A stretch of 64,000 bases of DNA from Jeotgalibacillus sp. S-D1 (GCF_004358665.1 NZ_SMZR01000002.1:248001-312000); one strand, 5' to 3'; positions 35,005 to 45,678 are shown, numbered from the stretch's first letter. Numbers and translations: made by a program. Notes: generated by a model from the sequence alone, not told the origin.

Positions 35005-36435
35005 ATGAGTTTACAGACGGAACAAACGCAGGAGGAAGAACCCTCCGGACAGACGGTTAAAAGAAAATGGGAGATGCCCGATACATATGTAATTTTATTT
35101 TTGGTTTTATTAATGGCCGTCATCGCCACCTATATTGTTCCGGCCGGTTCTTTTGATCGGGAGATGGTCGATGAGGTTGAGCGGGTCATCCCAGGGACAT
35201 ATAGTGAGGTCGGTGAAAATCCTACAGGATTCATGGACATTTTTCTGGCACTGCAGGCAGGAATGGTGGAGTCAGCAGGTTTGATTTTTTTAGTTTTATT
35301 TGCAGGCGGAGCATTTGAAGTAATTGAACGATCAGGGGCCATTAAGGGAGGAATTCTGCGGGCGGTACAAAAAACAAAAGGAAAGGAATTTTTTCTGATT
35401 GCCTTCGTTTCCTTGTTATTTGCCATCGGGGGAGCTGTAGGTGCTGTTGCAAACTCCGTCATTCCTTTTGTGGCAATCGGCGTCATCATTGCACGCGCCC
35501 TTAAACTTGATGCCATTGTGGCAGTGGCGATCACATTTGGCGCGACATTCGCAGGTTTTAATGTAGGTTTTCTCAATCCTTATACAGTAGGAATTGCACA
35601 ATCGATCGCGGAAGTTCCGCTATTTTCAGGCATGCTGCTGCGCATTATTGCATTTGTCGCGATCGTTGGAGTTACCATTTGGTATACATGGGCATATGCA
35701 AAAAAAGTGTTAGAGGATCCTTCAAAAAGCCTGATTGGCGTTTTGGATTCGAGCTCTTCTGACGGGGAGGACTTAAAGGCTCCGTTTACCGTCCGCCATA
35801 AAATTATTCTTTCTTCTGTTGGCATTGCGCTCGTGTTTTTTATTTTCGCCACGATTCAATATGCATGGACGGTTGATCATATGGCGGCGTTCTTTATCAT
35901 TATCGGTCTGGTAGCTGGGGCCGTTGCAGGGATGAACTATAACACGATTGCCATCACTTTTTTAGATGGCTGCCAAAAACTGGTGTATGGGGCGTTGATC
36001 ATCGGCGTGGCAAGAGCGATTTTAATTGTCATGGAAAATGCGGCGATTCTTGATACTTTTGTGCACACCTTATCCGTACCGTTAACAGGGCTCTCCCCTG
36101 TATTTGCAGCTCTTGGCATGTTTGCAGCAAATGCAGGAATGAATTTCCTGATTCCATCCGGCAGCGGCCAGGCCATGATCGCCATGCCCATTTTGTCTCC
36201 GCTGGCAGATATGATCGGTGTTACAAGACAGGTTGCTGTGCAGGCATATCAATTTGGAGATGGATTTACGAACAGTATTTTCCCTACTTCAGGACCGCTG
36301 ATGGCAAGTTTGGCCGTCGCAGGCGTTTCCTGGATCAAGTGGACAAAATGGATGCTTCCCCTTCTGCTAATATGGACCGTCATCGCTGTTATCATGCTGG
36401 TTTTTGCTGTGATGACCGGCTGGGGTCCGGTTTAA
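35005..36435 (+). CDS. YfcC-family membrane permease (second paralogue)
   Basis: About 12-helix permease of 476 residues, clearly homologous to the protein encoded at 3.8-5.3 kb (shared MPDTYVILFLVLLMAVIATY-type opening, AGGAFEVIERSGAIKGGI, and NFLIPSGSGQAMIAMPILSP near the C-terminus). No catabolic gene adjoins it on the same strand, so its substrate is open; a different one from the urease-linked copy is likely. ATG at 35005 has GGAGG at 7 nt. Confidence 0.86.
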   Translation: MSLQTEQTQEEEPSGQTVKRKWEMPDTYVILFLVLLMAVIATYIVPAGSFDREMVDEVERVIPGTYSEVGENPTGFMDIFLALQAGMVESAGLIFLVLFAGGAFEVIERSGAIKGGILRAVQKTKGKEFFLIAFVSLLFAIGGAVGAVANSVIPFVAIGVIIARALKLDAIVAVAITFGATFAGFNVGFLNPYTVGIAQSIAEVPLFSGMLLRIIAFVAIVGVTIWYTWAYAKKVLEDPSKSLIGVLDSSSSDGEDLKAPFTVRHKIILSSVGIALVFFIFATIQYAWTVDHMAAFFIIIGLVAGAVAGMNYNTIAITFLDGCQKLVYGALIIGVARAILIVMENAAILDTFVHTLSVPLTGLSPVFAALGMFAANAGMNFLIPSGSGQAMIAMPILSPLADMIGVTRQVAVQAYQFGDGFTNSIFPTSGPLMASLAVAGVSWIKWTKWMLPLLLIWTVIAVIMLVFAVMTGWGPV

Positions 36436-36455
36436 TTGAGTTGTTGTAACTAAAA

Positions 36456-36718
36456 GAGGATAGGACAAACCCCCATAAGAAGGCTCTCACAACAAAAGTT
36501 TGTGAGAGCCTTCTTTTTATCTATGTTCAGAATCAATTGTCTTTTTCAGATCACCCAATAAGCTATTGAGCGAAGGTTCATTGCAGCGGAAGGTGGCGAC
36601 TCCAGCGGGATGTAGCGGGAAAGGTGAGACACTGAAGATGCGCAGCATCAAAGTGGCTCACCCCCGCCCCGCGGAAAGCGCCGCCTGCAGCGGAAATGAA
36701 CCGTCCCTTTTTCTGAGA
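36456..36718 (-). repeat. Dispersed Bacillaceae repeat, copy A
   Basis: Inverted relative to copies B (44208-44429) and C (51365-51592). The conserved core, from GGTTCATT near 36705 leftwards, carries the same ordered blocks GGCGGCGCTTTCCGC, TGAGCC, TCTCA and GGAGTCGCCACCTTCCGC. Outer ends GAGGATAGGAC and GTCCC are an imperfect inverted repeat. No ORF inside; it contains the terminator at 36478-36517. Confidence 0.6.
36478..36517 (+). terminator. Terminator after the second YfcC gene
   Basis: Sixteen-bp stem AGAAGGCTCTCACAA/TTTGTGAGAGCCTTCT with a 6-nt loop and T5. Confidence 0.9.
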
Positions 36719-36766
36719 AATAATCATTTTATCCATTATTGCCTGCCACCTTTTCAATACAACTTA

Positions 36767-37924
36767 TTAATCGATCAGATCTTCAATCGACACCCATGCC
36801 TTTGTCTCAGATGACTCCGCCACCGCAGCAAGCACTGCCTGATTGCGAACCCCATCTTCAAAATTAGGCTCCATCTTATCCCTGTTATCGATTGCGTTCA
36901 GCATGTCAGCAATTAAATTAATAAAGGTATGCTCATAGCCGATGATATGACCGGGCGGCCAATAATTACCGGCATATGGGTGAACGTCTTCTGTACAGTG
37001 AATCGACCGGAAGCCTTGAAGACCAGGCTCATCCTCATGGAGATAAACCTCAAGCTCATTCATTTTTTCCATATTCCACCGTATGGACCCTTTTTCCCCG
37101 TTAAGTTCAATTCGATTTCCATTTCGGTTTCCTCCGGCAAAGCGTGTGGCTTCAAAAGTGCCTACTGCCCCGCTTTCGAATCGGGCAAGAAACAGACTTG
37201 CATCATCTACATCCACCTTGCCGGATGTTTCATCTGATGTGCATTCTTTTGTCATGGGACGTTCTTTTATAAACGTTTCCAAAATTCCGCACACTTCCTT
37301 GAATTCACCTGCCAAAAACCGGGCAAGATCGATGCTGTGTGCAGCCAGATCGCCATGGGCGCCGGATCCGCTTACTTCTTTGCTTAATCGCCACACCATT
37401 GGGGAGTCAGGATCCATCAGCCAGTCCTGCAGATACTTGGCTCTGACATGATAAATCTTTCCAAGCTTTCCTTCATCAATAATCTTTTTCGCCCATTGCA
37501 TAGCAGGAGTAAAACGATAGTTGTGGTTAATGACATGAAGTACATTGTTTTCCTCAGCCGCTTTCAGCATTTCCTTCGATTCTTCAAGAGTGATGGCGAG
37601 AGGCTTTTCACAAAATACATGTTTTCCCGCTTTAGCAGCAGCAATGGCAATTTCTGAGTGGAGATTATTTGGCGTTACAATGTCGATCAAATCAATATCA
37701 TCGCGGGCAATCAGCTTGCGCCAATCCGTTTCATAACTGTTCCAGCCCATTTTTTGCGCTGCATTTTTAACCGCTTCTTCATTTCGTCCACAAATGGCCT
37801 GCATAACGGGTTCCACATTCGTATCAAAGTAAAATGGCACATCACGATATGCATGGGAATGAGCCTTCCCCATGAACTTATAACCAATCATGCCGATGCG
37901 AACTTGCTTTTTTTCCTTTTGCAT
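36767..37924 (-). CDS. Gfo/Idh/MocA-family oxidoreductase
   Basis: NAD(P)-dependent sugar or inositol-type dehydrogenase, 385 residues. N-terminal Rossmann motif GMIGYKFMGKAH, then HVFCEKPLA with the conserved EKP, then the C-terminal catalytic alpha/beta domain with GDLAAHSIDLARFLAG holding the family Asp-x3-His. ATG at 37924 has GGAGG at 7 nt. Substrate unknown; no sugar transporter is adjacent, but another family member lies at 43-44 kb. Confidence 0.88.
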   Translation of the reverse strand: MQKEKKQVRIGMIGYKFMGKAHSHAYRDVPFYFDTNVEPVMQAICGRNEEAVKNAAQKMGWNSYETDWRKLIARDDIDLIDIVTPNNLHSEIAIAAAKAGKHVFCEKPLAITLEESKEMLKAAEENNVLHVINHNYRFTPAMQWAKKIIDEGKLGKIYHVRAKYLQDWLMDPDSPMVWRLSKEVSGSGAHGDLAAHSIDLARFLAGEFKEVCGILETFIKERPMTKECTSDETSGKVDVDDASLFLARFESGAVGTFEATRFAGGNRNGNRIELNGEKGSIRWNMEKMNELEVYLHEDEPGLQGFRSIHCTEDVHPYAGNYWPPGHIIGYEHTFINLIADMLNAIDNRDKMEPNFEDGVRNQAVLAAVAESSETKAWVSIEDLID

Positions 37925-38047
37925 GCCTATTCCTCCATCCAACTGCGCGCATCAAGAACCATTTTCCAAATTAGTTGGCAGTTGGTAATCTATTCCCTTT
38001 ACTGCCGACGCTCAAAACCCATAAAAAGCATTTATTGTAAACAGTAT

Positions 38048-38569
38048 TCAGCTGGAAGAAACCCTGATAACCTGAGTTTTTGCCACTAAATCGTACAGGG
38101 ATCTCTTTTTTTTCGTAAAAATGGCCGTCAAAATATAGGCAAACATGAGCGCATAAACGAGACCTCCGATAAGGTAATAATTTAGTGGGACTTCCCCGCC
38201 AGCCGTATAAATCAACCGGTATACAAGATAATGCGACAGCTCCCAGGGTAAAAATTTCAGGATGGTCCGGAACGCTCCATGCAGCACGGAAAGAGCTGCC
38301 CCCTTGTCATCAACCACACGGATTCCGGTTTTCTTTTTCCCAAAAGACTGTCCCCCAATTACCGAATCGCTAATAATAAAATATAGCGACACAGGCAGGG
38401 TTACCAGTAAGAAACCTGAAAATTGAGCTTTAATGAGGGAGCCGTTAAATAATTCTTTCAGGGATGGAAACAGCAGCAGGTTCACAAGAAAGAGTCCAAT
38501 CAAATAAGCTAAAATGAATAAATAATCAATCATGAAAGCTTTGAAACGAAGCACAATTCCAGCATTCAT
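38048..38569 (-). CDS. RDD-family membrane protein
   Basis: 173 residues with four or five hydrophobic segments and the RDD pattern: basic-start LRFKAFMIDYLFILAY (Arg/Asp-Asp region) and GGQSFGKKKTGIRVVDDKG. RDD proteins are proposed transporters of ions or small amines, some Na+(Li+)/H+ antiporters. ATG at 38569 follows GAGG. Confidence 0.82.
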   Translation of the reverse strand: MNAGIVLRFKAFMIDYLFILAYLIGLFLVNLLLFPSLKELFNGSLIKAQFSGFLLVTLPVSLYFIISDSVIGGQSFGKKKTGIRVVDDKGAALSVLHGAFRTILKFLPWELSHYLVYRLIYTAGGEVPLNYYLIGGLVYALMFAYILTAIFTKKKRSLYDLVAKTQVIRVSSS

Positions 38570-38715
38570 TAACATGACCTCTTTCAATTGCGATTGTTAA
38601 TTTTTTCGTTAAGCAATCATTCTGAAAAAGCGGATATAAATAGCTGGTTCTAACATATTGAGTTCATAGCTGACCGTGTGCTGGACAAAAGAGGCGGGCG
38701 ATTTGCCGGCTTCCT

Positions 38716-39255
38716 TCAGCTTTCCTGTACTCTTTTTACATGTTTGCGAATCAGACGGATCTGTCCCCGATGATTGAGCTCATCTTCATATACATGAAAC
38801 CAGCGAAAATAGTTATTGGCAAAGTGATTGGGACCAAACGGCGAGACCTCATCCAGCCAGGCATCCTCTTTATGCTTAAACCGCTCCAGCGTTCGCTCCC
38901 GAACCAGGCTTAATTGTTCCTTATAAAATTCGATCTCTTTTCCATATATTTTTTCGTGTGCCTTTTCCCCAAGACCCAGCCCAGATTCCAGCTTTTGCAG
39001 TTCTTCATCGGTTGGATGCCGGTTATCAAAAGTCATAATCTGATAGACTTCTTCCACACAGGCCATATGATAGAGCAGGCACCCGATTGAATTGCCACTT
39101 CCCTCTACGCGGTAATCAAGCTCAACAGCAGTTAAATCGGCCACCTCTTCAAGCGTCGTCAATCGGACGTAGTCCATCATGGAAAGGAGTCTGCCAATCT
39201 CCGGCGTATACCCTTCTTTTTGCTCGACAATAAATCGTTTATCCTTTGATTCCAT
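38716..39255 (-). CDS. DinB-family (YfiT-like) metal-dependent protein
   Basis: Four-helix-bundle DinB superfamily protein, 179 residues. Metal-ligand histidines are visible in CLLYHMACVEE and in the C-terminal HVYEDELNHRGQIRLIRK (family third-ligand H-x3-H spacing). The family includes bacillithiol S-transferases and many orphan enzymes. The substrate is not assignable. GGAGTG precedes the ATG. Confidence 0.82.
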   Translation of the reverse strand: MESKDKRFIVEQKEGYTPEIGRLLSMMDYVRLTTLEEVADLTAVELDYRVEGSGNSIGCLLYHMACVEEVYQIMTFDNRHPTDEELQKLESGLGLGEKAHEKIYGKEIEFYKEQLSLVRERTLERFKHKEDAWLDEVSPFGPNHFANNYFRWFHVYEDELNHRGQIRLIRKHVKRVQES

Positions 39256-39509
39256 TTATACACTCCTCTCATCATCTTTTCTATCCTGCTACATCCCTTC
39301 TAGCTGCTTTTAAAAAAATCCTTTTTTTGAATAATAATTCTTTAGATGATCTCTGTAATATCATTTATGTATATTTATATTCTTGTGAAAGATAGAATAG
39401 AAATTTTTATTTGTTCTTTAGTGATGTGAGTTAGAGTCATAGGATTTGAAAAAGAAACATTTTAACAGATTGAATTATCGGAGATTCTACCGCGCGGTGA
39501 TGGTAAAAT
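39256..39509. other. Intergenic region, no gene seen
   Basis: AT-rich sequence between two minus-strand DinB-family genes. No ORF with a ribosome site; no clear promoter. Confidence 0.5.
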
Positions 39510-39564
39510 GAAAGCCGCTAAAAAGAAGATCAAAAATTAATCTTCTTTTTAGCGGCTTTCATTA
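39510..39564 (-). terminator. Terminator after the second DinB gene
   Basis: Twenty-one-bp perfect stem starting GAAAGCCGCTAAAAAGAAGA with a 9-nt loop, and T-rich sequence following. Confidence 0.9.
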
Positions 39565-39620
39565 TGAAGAACTCAAATTGAAATTATCCTCTGATCGTAA
39601 TGAATTGGCAGAAGCCCGTC

Positions 39621-40115
39621 TCAGCTGGTCTCCATTTCTTTATCATACAATCCTCTTCGAATAAGGTTTGCTGTGACCGGCTGTTTTTCCACTTCACGGG
39701 CCCACACGGATAATTGTCCGATATGGTGAATTTCATGAGCAATGACGTGGCGCATTACCTCTCCGTGCCTGAAGCTTTCCGTCTCCCCTTCTGAATTGGA
39801 TTCTGAAAAAATCAGGGAGTCCATATCGCTGGTCCAGGCTTTCACAAAAGGTTCTATTTCATCGTGATAGCGTCTTGATAGGCTCTTAATTTTTTCTAAG
39901 CTGGCGAACGCTGTAAATGGCGGCTCTCCAAGGTCAGGCTTACCCTGCAGTCCCCGAAGCCAGCTGTATTCGACATCGATAATATGGAAGAGCGTATATA
40001 AAATGCTTCCCACACCGCCAACCCGGTCCTTTAACAATTCTTCTTCCGGTACTGCTTCACACCAGGCAAACCAATCCTCTCGAACCTGCCAGTTGTATTC
40101 AAATAACTTCAACAT
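39621..40115 (-). CDS. DinB-family protein
   Basis: 164 residues from the ATG at 40115 (GGAGGG at 8 nt). Metal-site histidines: LYTLFHIIDVEYSWLR and VIAHEIHHIGQLSVWAR, the DinB C-terminal signature HEIHHxxQ. Different subfamily from the protein at 38.7-39.3 kb; the two are not recent duplicates. Function unknown beyond metal-dependent hydrolase or transferase. Confidence 0.85.
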   Translation of the reverse strand: MLKLFEYNWQVREDWFAWCEAVPEEELLKDRVGGVGSILYTLFHIIDVEYSWLRGLQGKPDLGEPPFTAFASLEKIKSLSRRYHDEIEPFVKAWTSDMDSLIFSESNSEGETESFRHGEVMRHVIAHEIHHIGQLSVWAREVEKQPVTANLIRRGLYDKEMETS

Positions 40116-40261
40116 TGGAGACCCTCCATTACATAAAATTTTATTATCCTGTGCCACTTAGTGCACGGCGTCCTATTCATAATTCTATAATTCTCCATGA
40201 ATCTGCAAAATCCTTTTTCTGTAGGGGTTAAATATGGGGCAGCACAGCTCCAGAAACATTC

Positions 40262-40723
40262 TTATAGCTTCATTTTTAATCCTTCATGCGATGCCACAAA
40301 ACCTAAATGTTCATAAAAACGCAAAGCGTCTTCGCGTTTTTTATCGGTTGTGAGCTGAACCAAATGACACCCGCGTTCTTTTGCGCGCTGAATTGCAAAG
40401 CGTATAAGTTCCTTCCCTATCCCTTTTCCACGCTCAGAAGAAGATGTTCTAACGCCTTCAATCGTCGCTCTCCATGCCCCTTGATGAGTGATATAAGGTG
40501 TAAATGTAATCTGCTGAACGCCTATTACTTCATTTTCACGATAGGCGACGATTAACTCATTATTCGGATCAGATGAAATGGCATTAAATGCTTTTATGTA
40601 GCCATCCGGAAGCGGTTCCTCATAGAGCTCTCTCTTACTTCCTAAAGGATCATCAGCCAGCATTTTTACAATTCGATTCAAATCCTGCTCGGTCGCTATT
40701 CTAAATTTTATGTCTGTTTGCAT
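40262..40723 (-). CDS. GNAT acetyltransferase
   Basis: 153-residue GNAT. Acetyl-CoA binding motif SERGKGIGKELIRFAIQRAK and closing EDALRFYEHLGFVAS are clear. It begins with the frequent FRIATEQDLNRIVKML pattern. A GGGGGAGAGG site precedes the ATG. Substrate unknown. Confidence 0.88.
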   Translation of the reverse strand: MQTDIKFRIATEQDLNRIVKMLADDPLGSKRELYEEPLPDGYIKAFNAISSDPNNELIVAYRENEVIGVQQITFTPYITHQGAWRATIEGVRTSSSERGKGIGKELIRFAIQRAKERGCHLVQLTTDKKREDALRFYEHLGFVASHEGLKMKL

Positions 40724-40855
40724 TTGTAACCTCTCCCCCTTTAAAACCTTCTACTTGTATACTACGGCCTGACAAGCAATAAGTTAATTACATTAAAACG
40801 GTGCAGCAGCATAAGTAATTCTTATAGCATTACGCTCAGAATGGTCAGTATTTAA

Positions 40856-40891
40856 AAAAGCCAAGCTGACCTGGAAGGATCAGCTTGGCTT
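40856..40891 (-). terminator. Terminator after the 38-codon gene
   Basis: Stem AAGCCAAGCTGA/TCAGCTTGGCTT with a 10-nt loop and A/T-rich flank, directly downstream of a small ORF. Confidence 0.8.
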
Positions 40892-40898
40892 ATACCAA

Positions 40899-41015
40899 TT
40901 ATCGTTTATTCCCTTTTCTTTTTTCCATTTCTTTTTTCACCATGGGAATTACTTTTTCTTTTACTGTTTTCTGTACTTTGGGATCACTCATTAATTTCTT
41001 AATTTTGTTTAACAT
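40899..41015 (-). CDS. Small basic protein (38 aa)
   Basis: ATG at 41015 with TTGGAGG at good spacing; product MLNKIKKLMSDPKVQKTVKEK.. is a single strongly basic, lysine-rich helix ending KGNKR. Stop TAA at 40899 is followed within 8 nt by a clean terminator, which supports a real short gene. No family recognised. Confidence 0.6.
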   Translation of the reverse strand: MLNKIKKLMSDPKVQKTVKEKVIPMVKKEMEKRKGNKR

Positions 41016-41115
41016 GCCCCTGCCTCCAATCCATCGAATGAGGTACTACTTAGAAGATAAGGGATAACTCTTCTTTTGTACAGTTATAACTTTTTGTAAA
41101 GAGGCGCTTACTTTA

Positions 41116-42770
<1,655 letters not shown>

Positions 42771-42893
42771 ATAAACACCGCCTTAGTAACTATATATTTC
42801 CTATGTTTGCCCTGAAGCAGACTGCGTAAACCAGCAATCGAAGCTTTTCGACAAATTACTGCAGAAACTGAAAAAGAAGCTTCTTGCATAGCC

Positions 42894-42915
42894 GGTTTTT
42901 CACGTGAAAAAGACC
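42894..42915. promoter_or_regulatory. Palindrome GGTTTTTCACGTGAAAAA(G)ACC
   Basis: A nearly perfect 22-nt dyad centred on CACGTG, 52 nt after the stop-side end of the oxidoreductase gene and 124 nt upstream of the glcU start. It may be an operator, or simply the terminator of the upstream minus-strand gene; no T-run follows, which favours an operator. Confidence 0.35.
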
Positions 42916-42967
42916 GCTTCAAAAGGAAGCAGCCCCAGTCAATTAAACATTTTTAATTCAATTCAAT

Positions 42968-44053
42968 TTATTCATCAAAGTAAACGGCTTTACCCGTCTT
43001 AGCTGATTCATAGAGTGCCTCTAAAATCTGTGTAACCACGTAAGCCTCCTGCGGTTTTACCAGCGGCGGTGTGTCATGAATAATGCTGTCAATCCAAAGC
43101 CTTGCTTCAAGATCAGCCTCTGTTTCCTGCTCCCCTTCAAAAAAGGCAATATTTCCATCATTTAAATCTACTTTAGTCGTGAAGAGCTGACCAAGATTTT
43201 CGCCATTAATGCGCAGCCCCTCTTTCATATCCGCTCCGCCTTCTGTTCCGCTCAGCGAACATTTAGCCTCATCGACATCAAGGGTATTCAGTGCCCAGCT
43301 TGATTCAAGCGAGATCGTGGCACCATTTTGCATCGTAATAAACCCAAATGCTGAATCCTCTACTGTGAATTTTTCAGGGTCCCACGAACCAAACAGGTTT
43401 GCTGCGTTTTTCTTCTGGCCCAGTTTAAAATATGTCGTGCCAAGCACCGCTTTTGGCTTGTAATTATTCATCATCCAAAGCGTTAAATCGAGCGCGTGGG
43501 TGCCAATGTCAATCAGCGGTCCGCCCCCCTGCTTCTCTTCATCTAAAAACACACCCCAGGTAGGAACGGCTCTTCGTCTGATTGCATGCGCTTTTGCAAA
43601 ATAAATATCACCAAGATCACCCTGCTCACACACTGCCTTTAGATGCCGGCTGTCCTGTCTGAAACGGTTATTATAACCGATTGTAAGCTTTTTCCCTGTG
43701 CGTTTTGCCGCTTCCACCATCGCTTTGGCTTCCTCTGACGTTTTTGCCATTGGTTTTTCACACATGACATGCTTGCCCGCCTCTAAGGCAGCAATTGTAA
43801 TTTCAGCATGGGAGCTATTGGGCGTACAAACATGAATGACGTCAATTTTTTGATCTTCTAATAATTCCCTGTAATCTTCATATACTCTTGAATCCTCTCC
43901 GCCATACTCAGCTTTTGCCTTCTCTGCTTTTTCTGCAATAATGTCACAGAACGCAGTAAGTTCAACTTGTTCCAGCTTCGACAGTGATGGAAGATGCTTA
44001 CCTTCCGCAATTCCTCCACAACCGATAATACCAATCTTCAGTTTCCTAGCCAT
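42968..44053 (-). CDS. Gfo/Idh/MocA-family oxidoreductase (second)
   Basis: 361-residue NAD(P)-dependent dehydrogenase with IGIIGCGGIAEGKHLPS Rossmann motif, HVMCEKPMA, and DIGTHALDLTLWMM as the catalytic Asp-x3-His segment. Closer to the YrbE/inositol-2-dehydrogenase type than to its neighbour at 36.8 kb; only the N-terminal half is strongly similar. ATG at 44053 follows AAAGGATG. Substrate unknown. Confidence 0.88.
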   Translation of the reverse strand: MARKLKIGIIGCGGIAEGKHLPSLSKLEQVELTAFCDIIAEKAEKAKAEYGGEDSRVYEDYRELLEDQKIDVIHVCTPNSSHAEITIAALEAGKHVMCEKPMAKTSEEAKAMVEAAKRTGKKLTIGYNNRFRQDSRHLKAVCEQGDLGDIYFAKAHAIRRRAVPTWGVFLDEEKQGGGPLIDIGTHALDLTLWMMNNYKPKAVLGTTYFKLGQKKNAANLFGSWDPEKFTVEDSAFGFITMQNGATISLESSWALNTLDVDEAKCSLSGTEGGADMKEGLRINGENLGQLFTTKVDLNDGNIAFFEGEQETEADLEARLWIDSIIHDTPPLVKPQEAYVVTQILEALYESAKTGKAVYFDE

Positions 44054-44207
44054 TTCAATCATCCTTTCACTTTAAAAAGTTATGTAATAATAAAAATGCA
44101 GCATATGAACTCATTATCTCATAATAAAAAGTAAGATCTGTAGAAAATTCATAATTTAAAATAATTTCAATAAATTTAATTTATCAAAAATTAAAAAAGA
44201 GGAGGTT
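44054..44207. other. Intergenic AT-rich region
   Basis: Leader and promoter region of the oxidoreductase gene; AT-rich, no ORF or clear motif. Confidence 0.4.
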
Positions 44208-44429
44208 GGAGGTTGGGACGAATGTGTTTCAGTCTCTTCAAACCGGTTCACTGCGCTTCAGGCGGACGCTTTCCGCAGGGACGGCGCTGAGCCCTCCTAA
44301 GGCTTCGCCTTGCGGGGTCTCAGCTTGCCGTCAAATCATGCAGGAGTCGCCGCCTTCCGCTCCGTTCACCTAGTCGTTACAATTAGATCAGACTAAATTT
44401 ACATGATTTAAGGAGTTATGTCCTAACCT
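44208..44429 (+). repeat. Dispersed Bacillaceae repeat, copy B
   Basis: About 222 bp bounded by GAGGTTGGGAC and GTCCTAACCTC, an 11-bp imperfect inverted repeat. Inside lies the conserved core from CCGGTTCACTGCGCTTCAGG to CCGCCTTCCGCTCCGTTCACC, with an internal GACGGCGCTGAG/CTCAGCTTGCCGTC hairpin. Same orientation as copy C. Confidence 0.7.
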
Positions 44430-44581
44430 CACTCTTTTTCTTTTAAGTTATCATTCTAATTTGAATTTCACCGAAAAATAGGAATGCCCAGGTTACTAAA
44501 GGGTAAAGTATCTACCGATCCTTGCATGAGATGGCGGCAGAATGCATTCTAAAACGTGTGAAAAAAGTCCAAGAGGGTAAT

Positions 44582-44713
44582 GTGCGTAAAGAGAGCATTT
44601 TTTACTATATTGCCGATAAAGAAAAAGCTAAAACGTATCAGAAGATAGTCTTGCATGAACTGATGCGTTCGAAAAACATGATGATTAAATCTATACGAGA
44701 TCATGAAAGATAA
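44582..44713 (+). CDS. Possible small basic protein
   Basis: 43 codons from a GTG after GAGGG, encoding a lysine-rich helical product (ending MIKSIRDHER). A strong plus-strand terminator at 44776-44808 supports a transcript, but start and coding status are weak, and the frame opens further upstream without a better site. Could be a gene remnant. No family recognised. Confidence 0.3.
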   Translation: MRKESIFYYIADKEKAKTYQKIVLHELMRSKNMMIKSIRDHER

Positions 44714-44775
44714 TTCCTTAAAACAAACACACATTCGATAAAATCGCACTACAGTTAACGATACATCTCCTCTTG

Positions 44776-44808
44776 GACTCTTTCTGAAATAGGGAGAGTC
44801 ACTTTTTT
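44776..44808 (+). terminator. Plus-strand terminator
   Basis: Nine-bp stem GACTCTTTC/G(G)GAGAGTC with T6 following. Confidence 0.8.
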
Positions 44809-44813
44809 ATAAT

Positions 44814-44852
44814 AAAAAACCTCATAACTTTGTGGAGTCATGAGGTTTTTTA
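44814..44852. terminator. Bidirectional terminator
   Basis: CCTCATAACT/AGTCATGAGG stem flanked by A6 and T6; serves transcripts from both sides. Confidence 0.85.
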
Positions 44853-45007
44853 AAAATTTATGGATAACTATTTTGTTTGATAATTTAAATTGACAATCGA
44901 CCGACCTATCAGCAAGATCCCAATAAGGCCATTCTATTTCTAGTGCAATTGGATTCGTAAAGTAAATAAAGAAAGTGCCTAATTCCTAAGACCCTTTCCC
45001 TCCTATT

Positions 45008-45184
45008 CTATTTATCTTGATCATTCGTCTTCGCAAATTTTGTTTTAATGAAGTAAGGTATAGAAGCTATACAGATAAATCCAATAAAGCTATACCAAGT
45101 TCCACGCTCAACAAAAAGTACAAATGGAATTGCCAATATCATGACTATTGCCATAGACAGTATAAAAAGTTTTTGATTGCTCAA
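45008..45184 (-). CDS. Small two-helix membrane protein (58 aa)
   Basis: TTG start at 45184 after AAAGGGTG. Product has two hydrophobic helices (about 5-25 and 31-46: LFILSMAIVMILAIPFVLF, WYSFIGFICIASIPYFI) and a charged tail KFAKTNDQDK. Composition and signal support a genuine small gene of unknown function. Confidence 0.6.
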   Translation of the reverse strand: MSNQKLFILSMAIVMILAIPFVLFVERGTWYSFIGFICIASIPYFIKTKFAKTNDQDK

Positions 45185-45510
45185 TGGATCACCCTTTCAA
45201 CTATTATTGGGTTTCTATTCGGTTCACAAAAGCTGGATAAATAACTTTAAGTTTTAAAGGCTCAGCAAGCCAGGGCACTACAACCTTTACTTCGAGAGCG
45301 CTTCCAAAGACCATGTTCGTGGTAATATTCCTTATTCCATATGTATAATCCAATGCTGACCGTGATTCCTATCTATATTGATGAAAAAAGGTGATTGTAT
45401 ACCAAGTAACTTCCAAGTTCAGTTAAACACAATTATGATTAGCAATAACAAAACGACACCCGATAGCTACATTGAGCAAACAATAAAGGATGTCTTCGAT
45501 CAATATCTTA
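45185..45510. other. Gap between two small membrane-protein genes
   Basis: No convincing gene. A 45-codon plus-strand frame (45381-45518) lacks a ribosome site and overlaps the end of the next minus-strand gene. Confidence 0.4.
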
Positions 45511-45678
45511 TCAATTAGAATTAAATACGGCTGTAAATATAATTGAAAAGCAAATGGCAAAAAGCAATGTTATAATCCAATTTGTTTTACTGGCTGTCTT
45601 AAAGAGTATATTTAGAATAGATCCTATGATCAGCATAATAACAAAGACAACTACTATAGAAATAAAGTTGTAATCCAT
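45511..45678 (-). CDS. Small two-helix membrane protein (55 aa)
   Basis: ATG at 45678 with AAGGATGG upstream. Product MDYNFISIVVVFVIMLIIGS.. has two hydrophobic helices joined by a short KTASKTN turn. No family recognised. Similar size and topology to the 58-residue protein 330 nt away but not obviously homologous. Confidence 0.5.
   Translation of the reverse strand: MDYNFISIVVVFVIMLIIGSILNILFKTASKTNWIITLLFAICFSIIFTAVFNSN

Noticed and set aside
45381-45518. 45-codon plus-strand ORF
   Set aside because: No ribosome site and its end overlaps the better-supported minus-strand small gene; composition not convincing.
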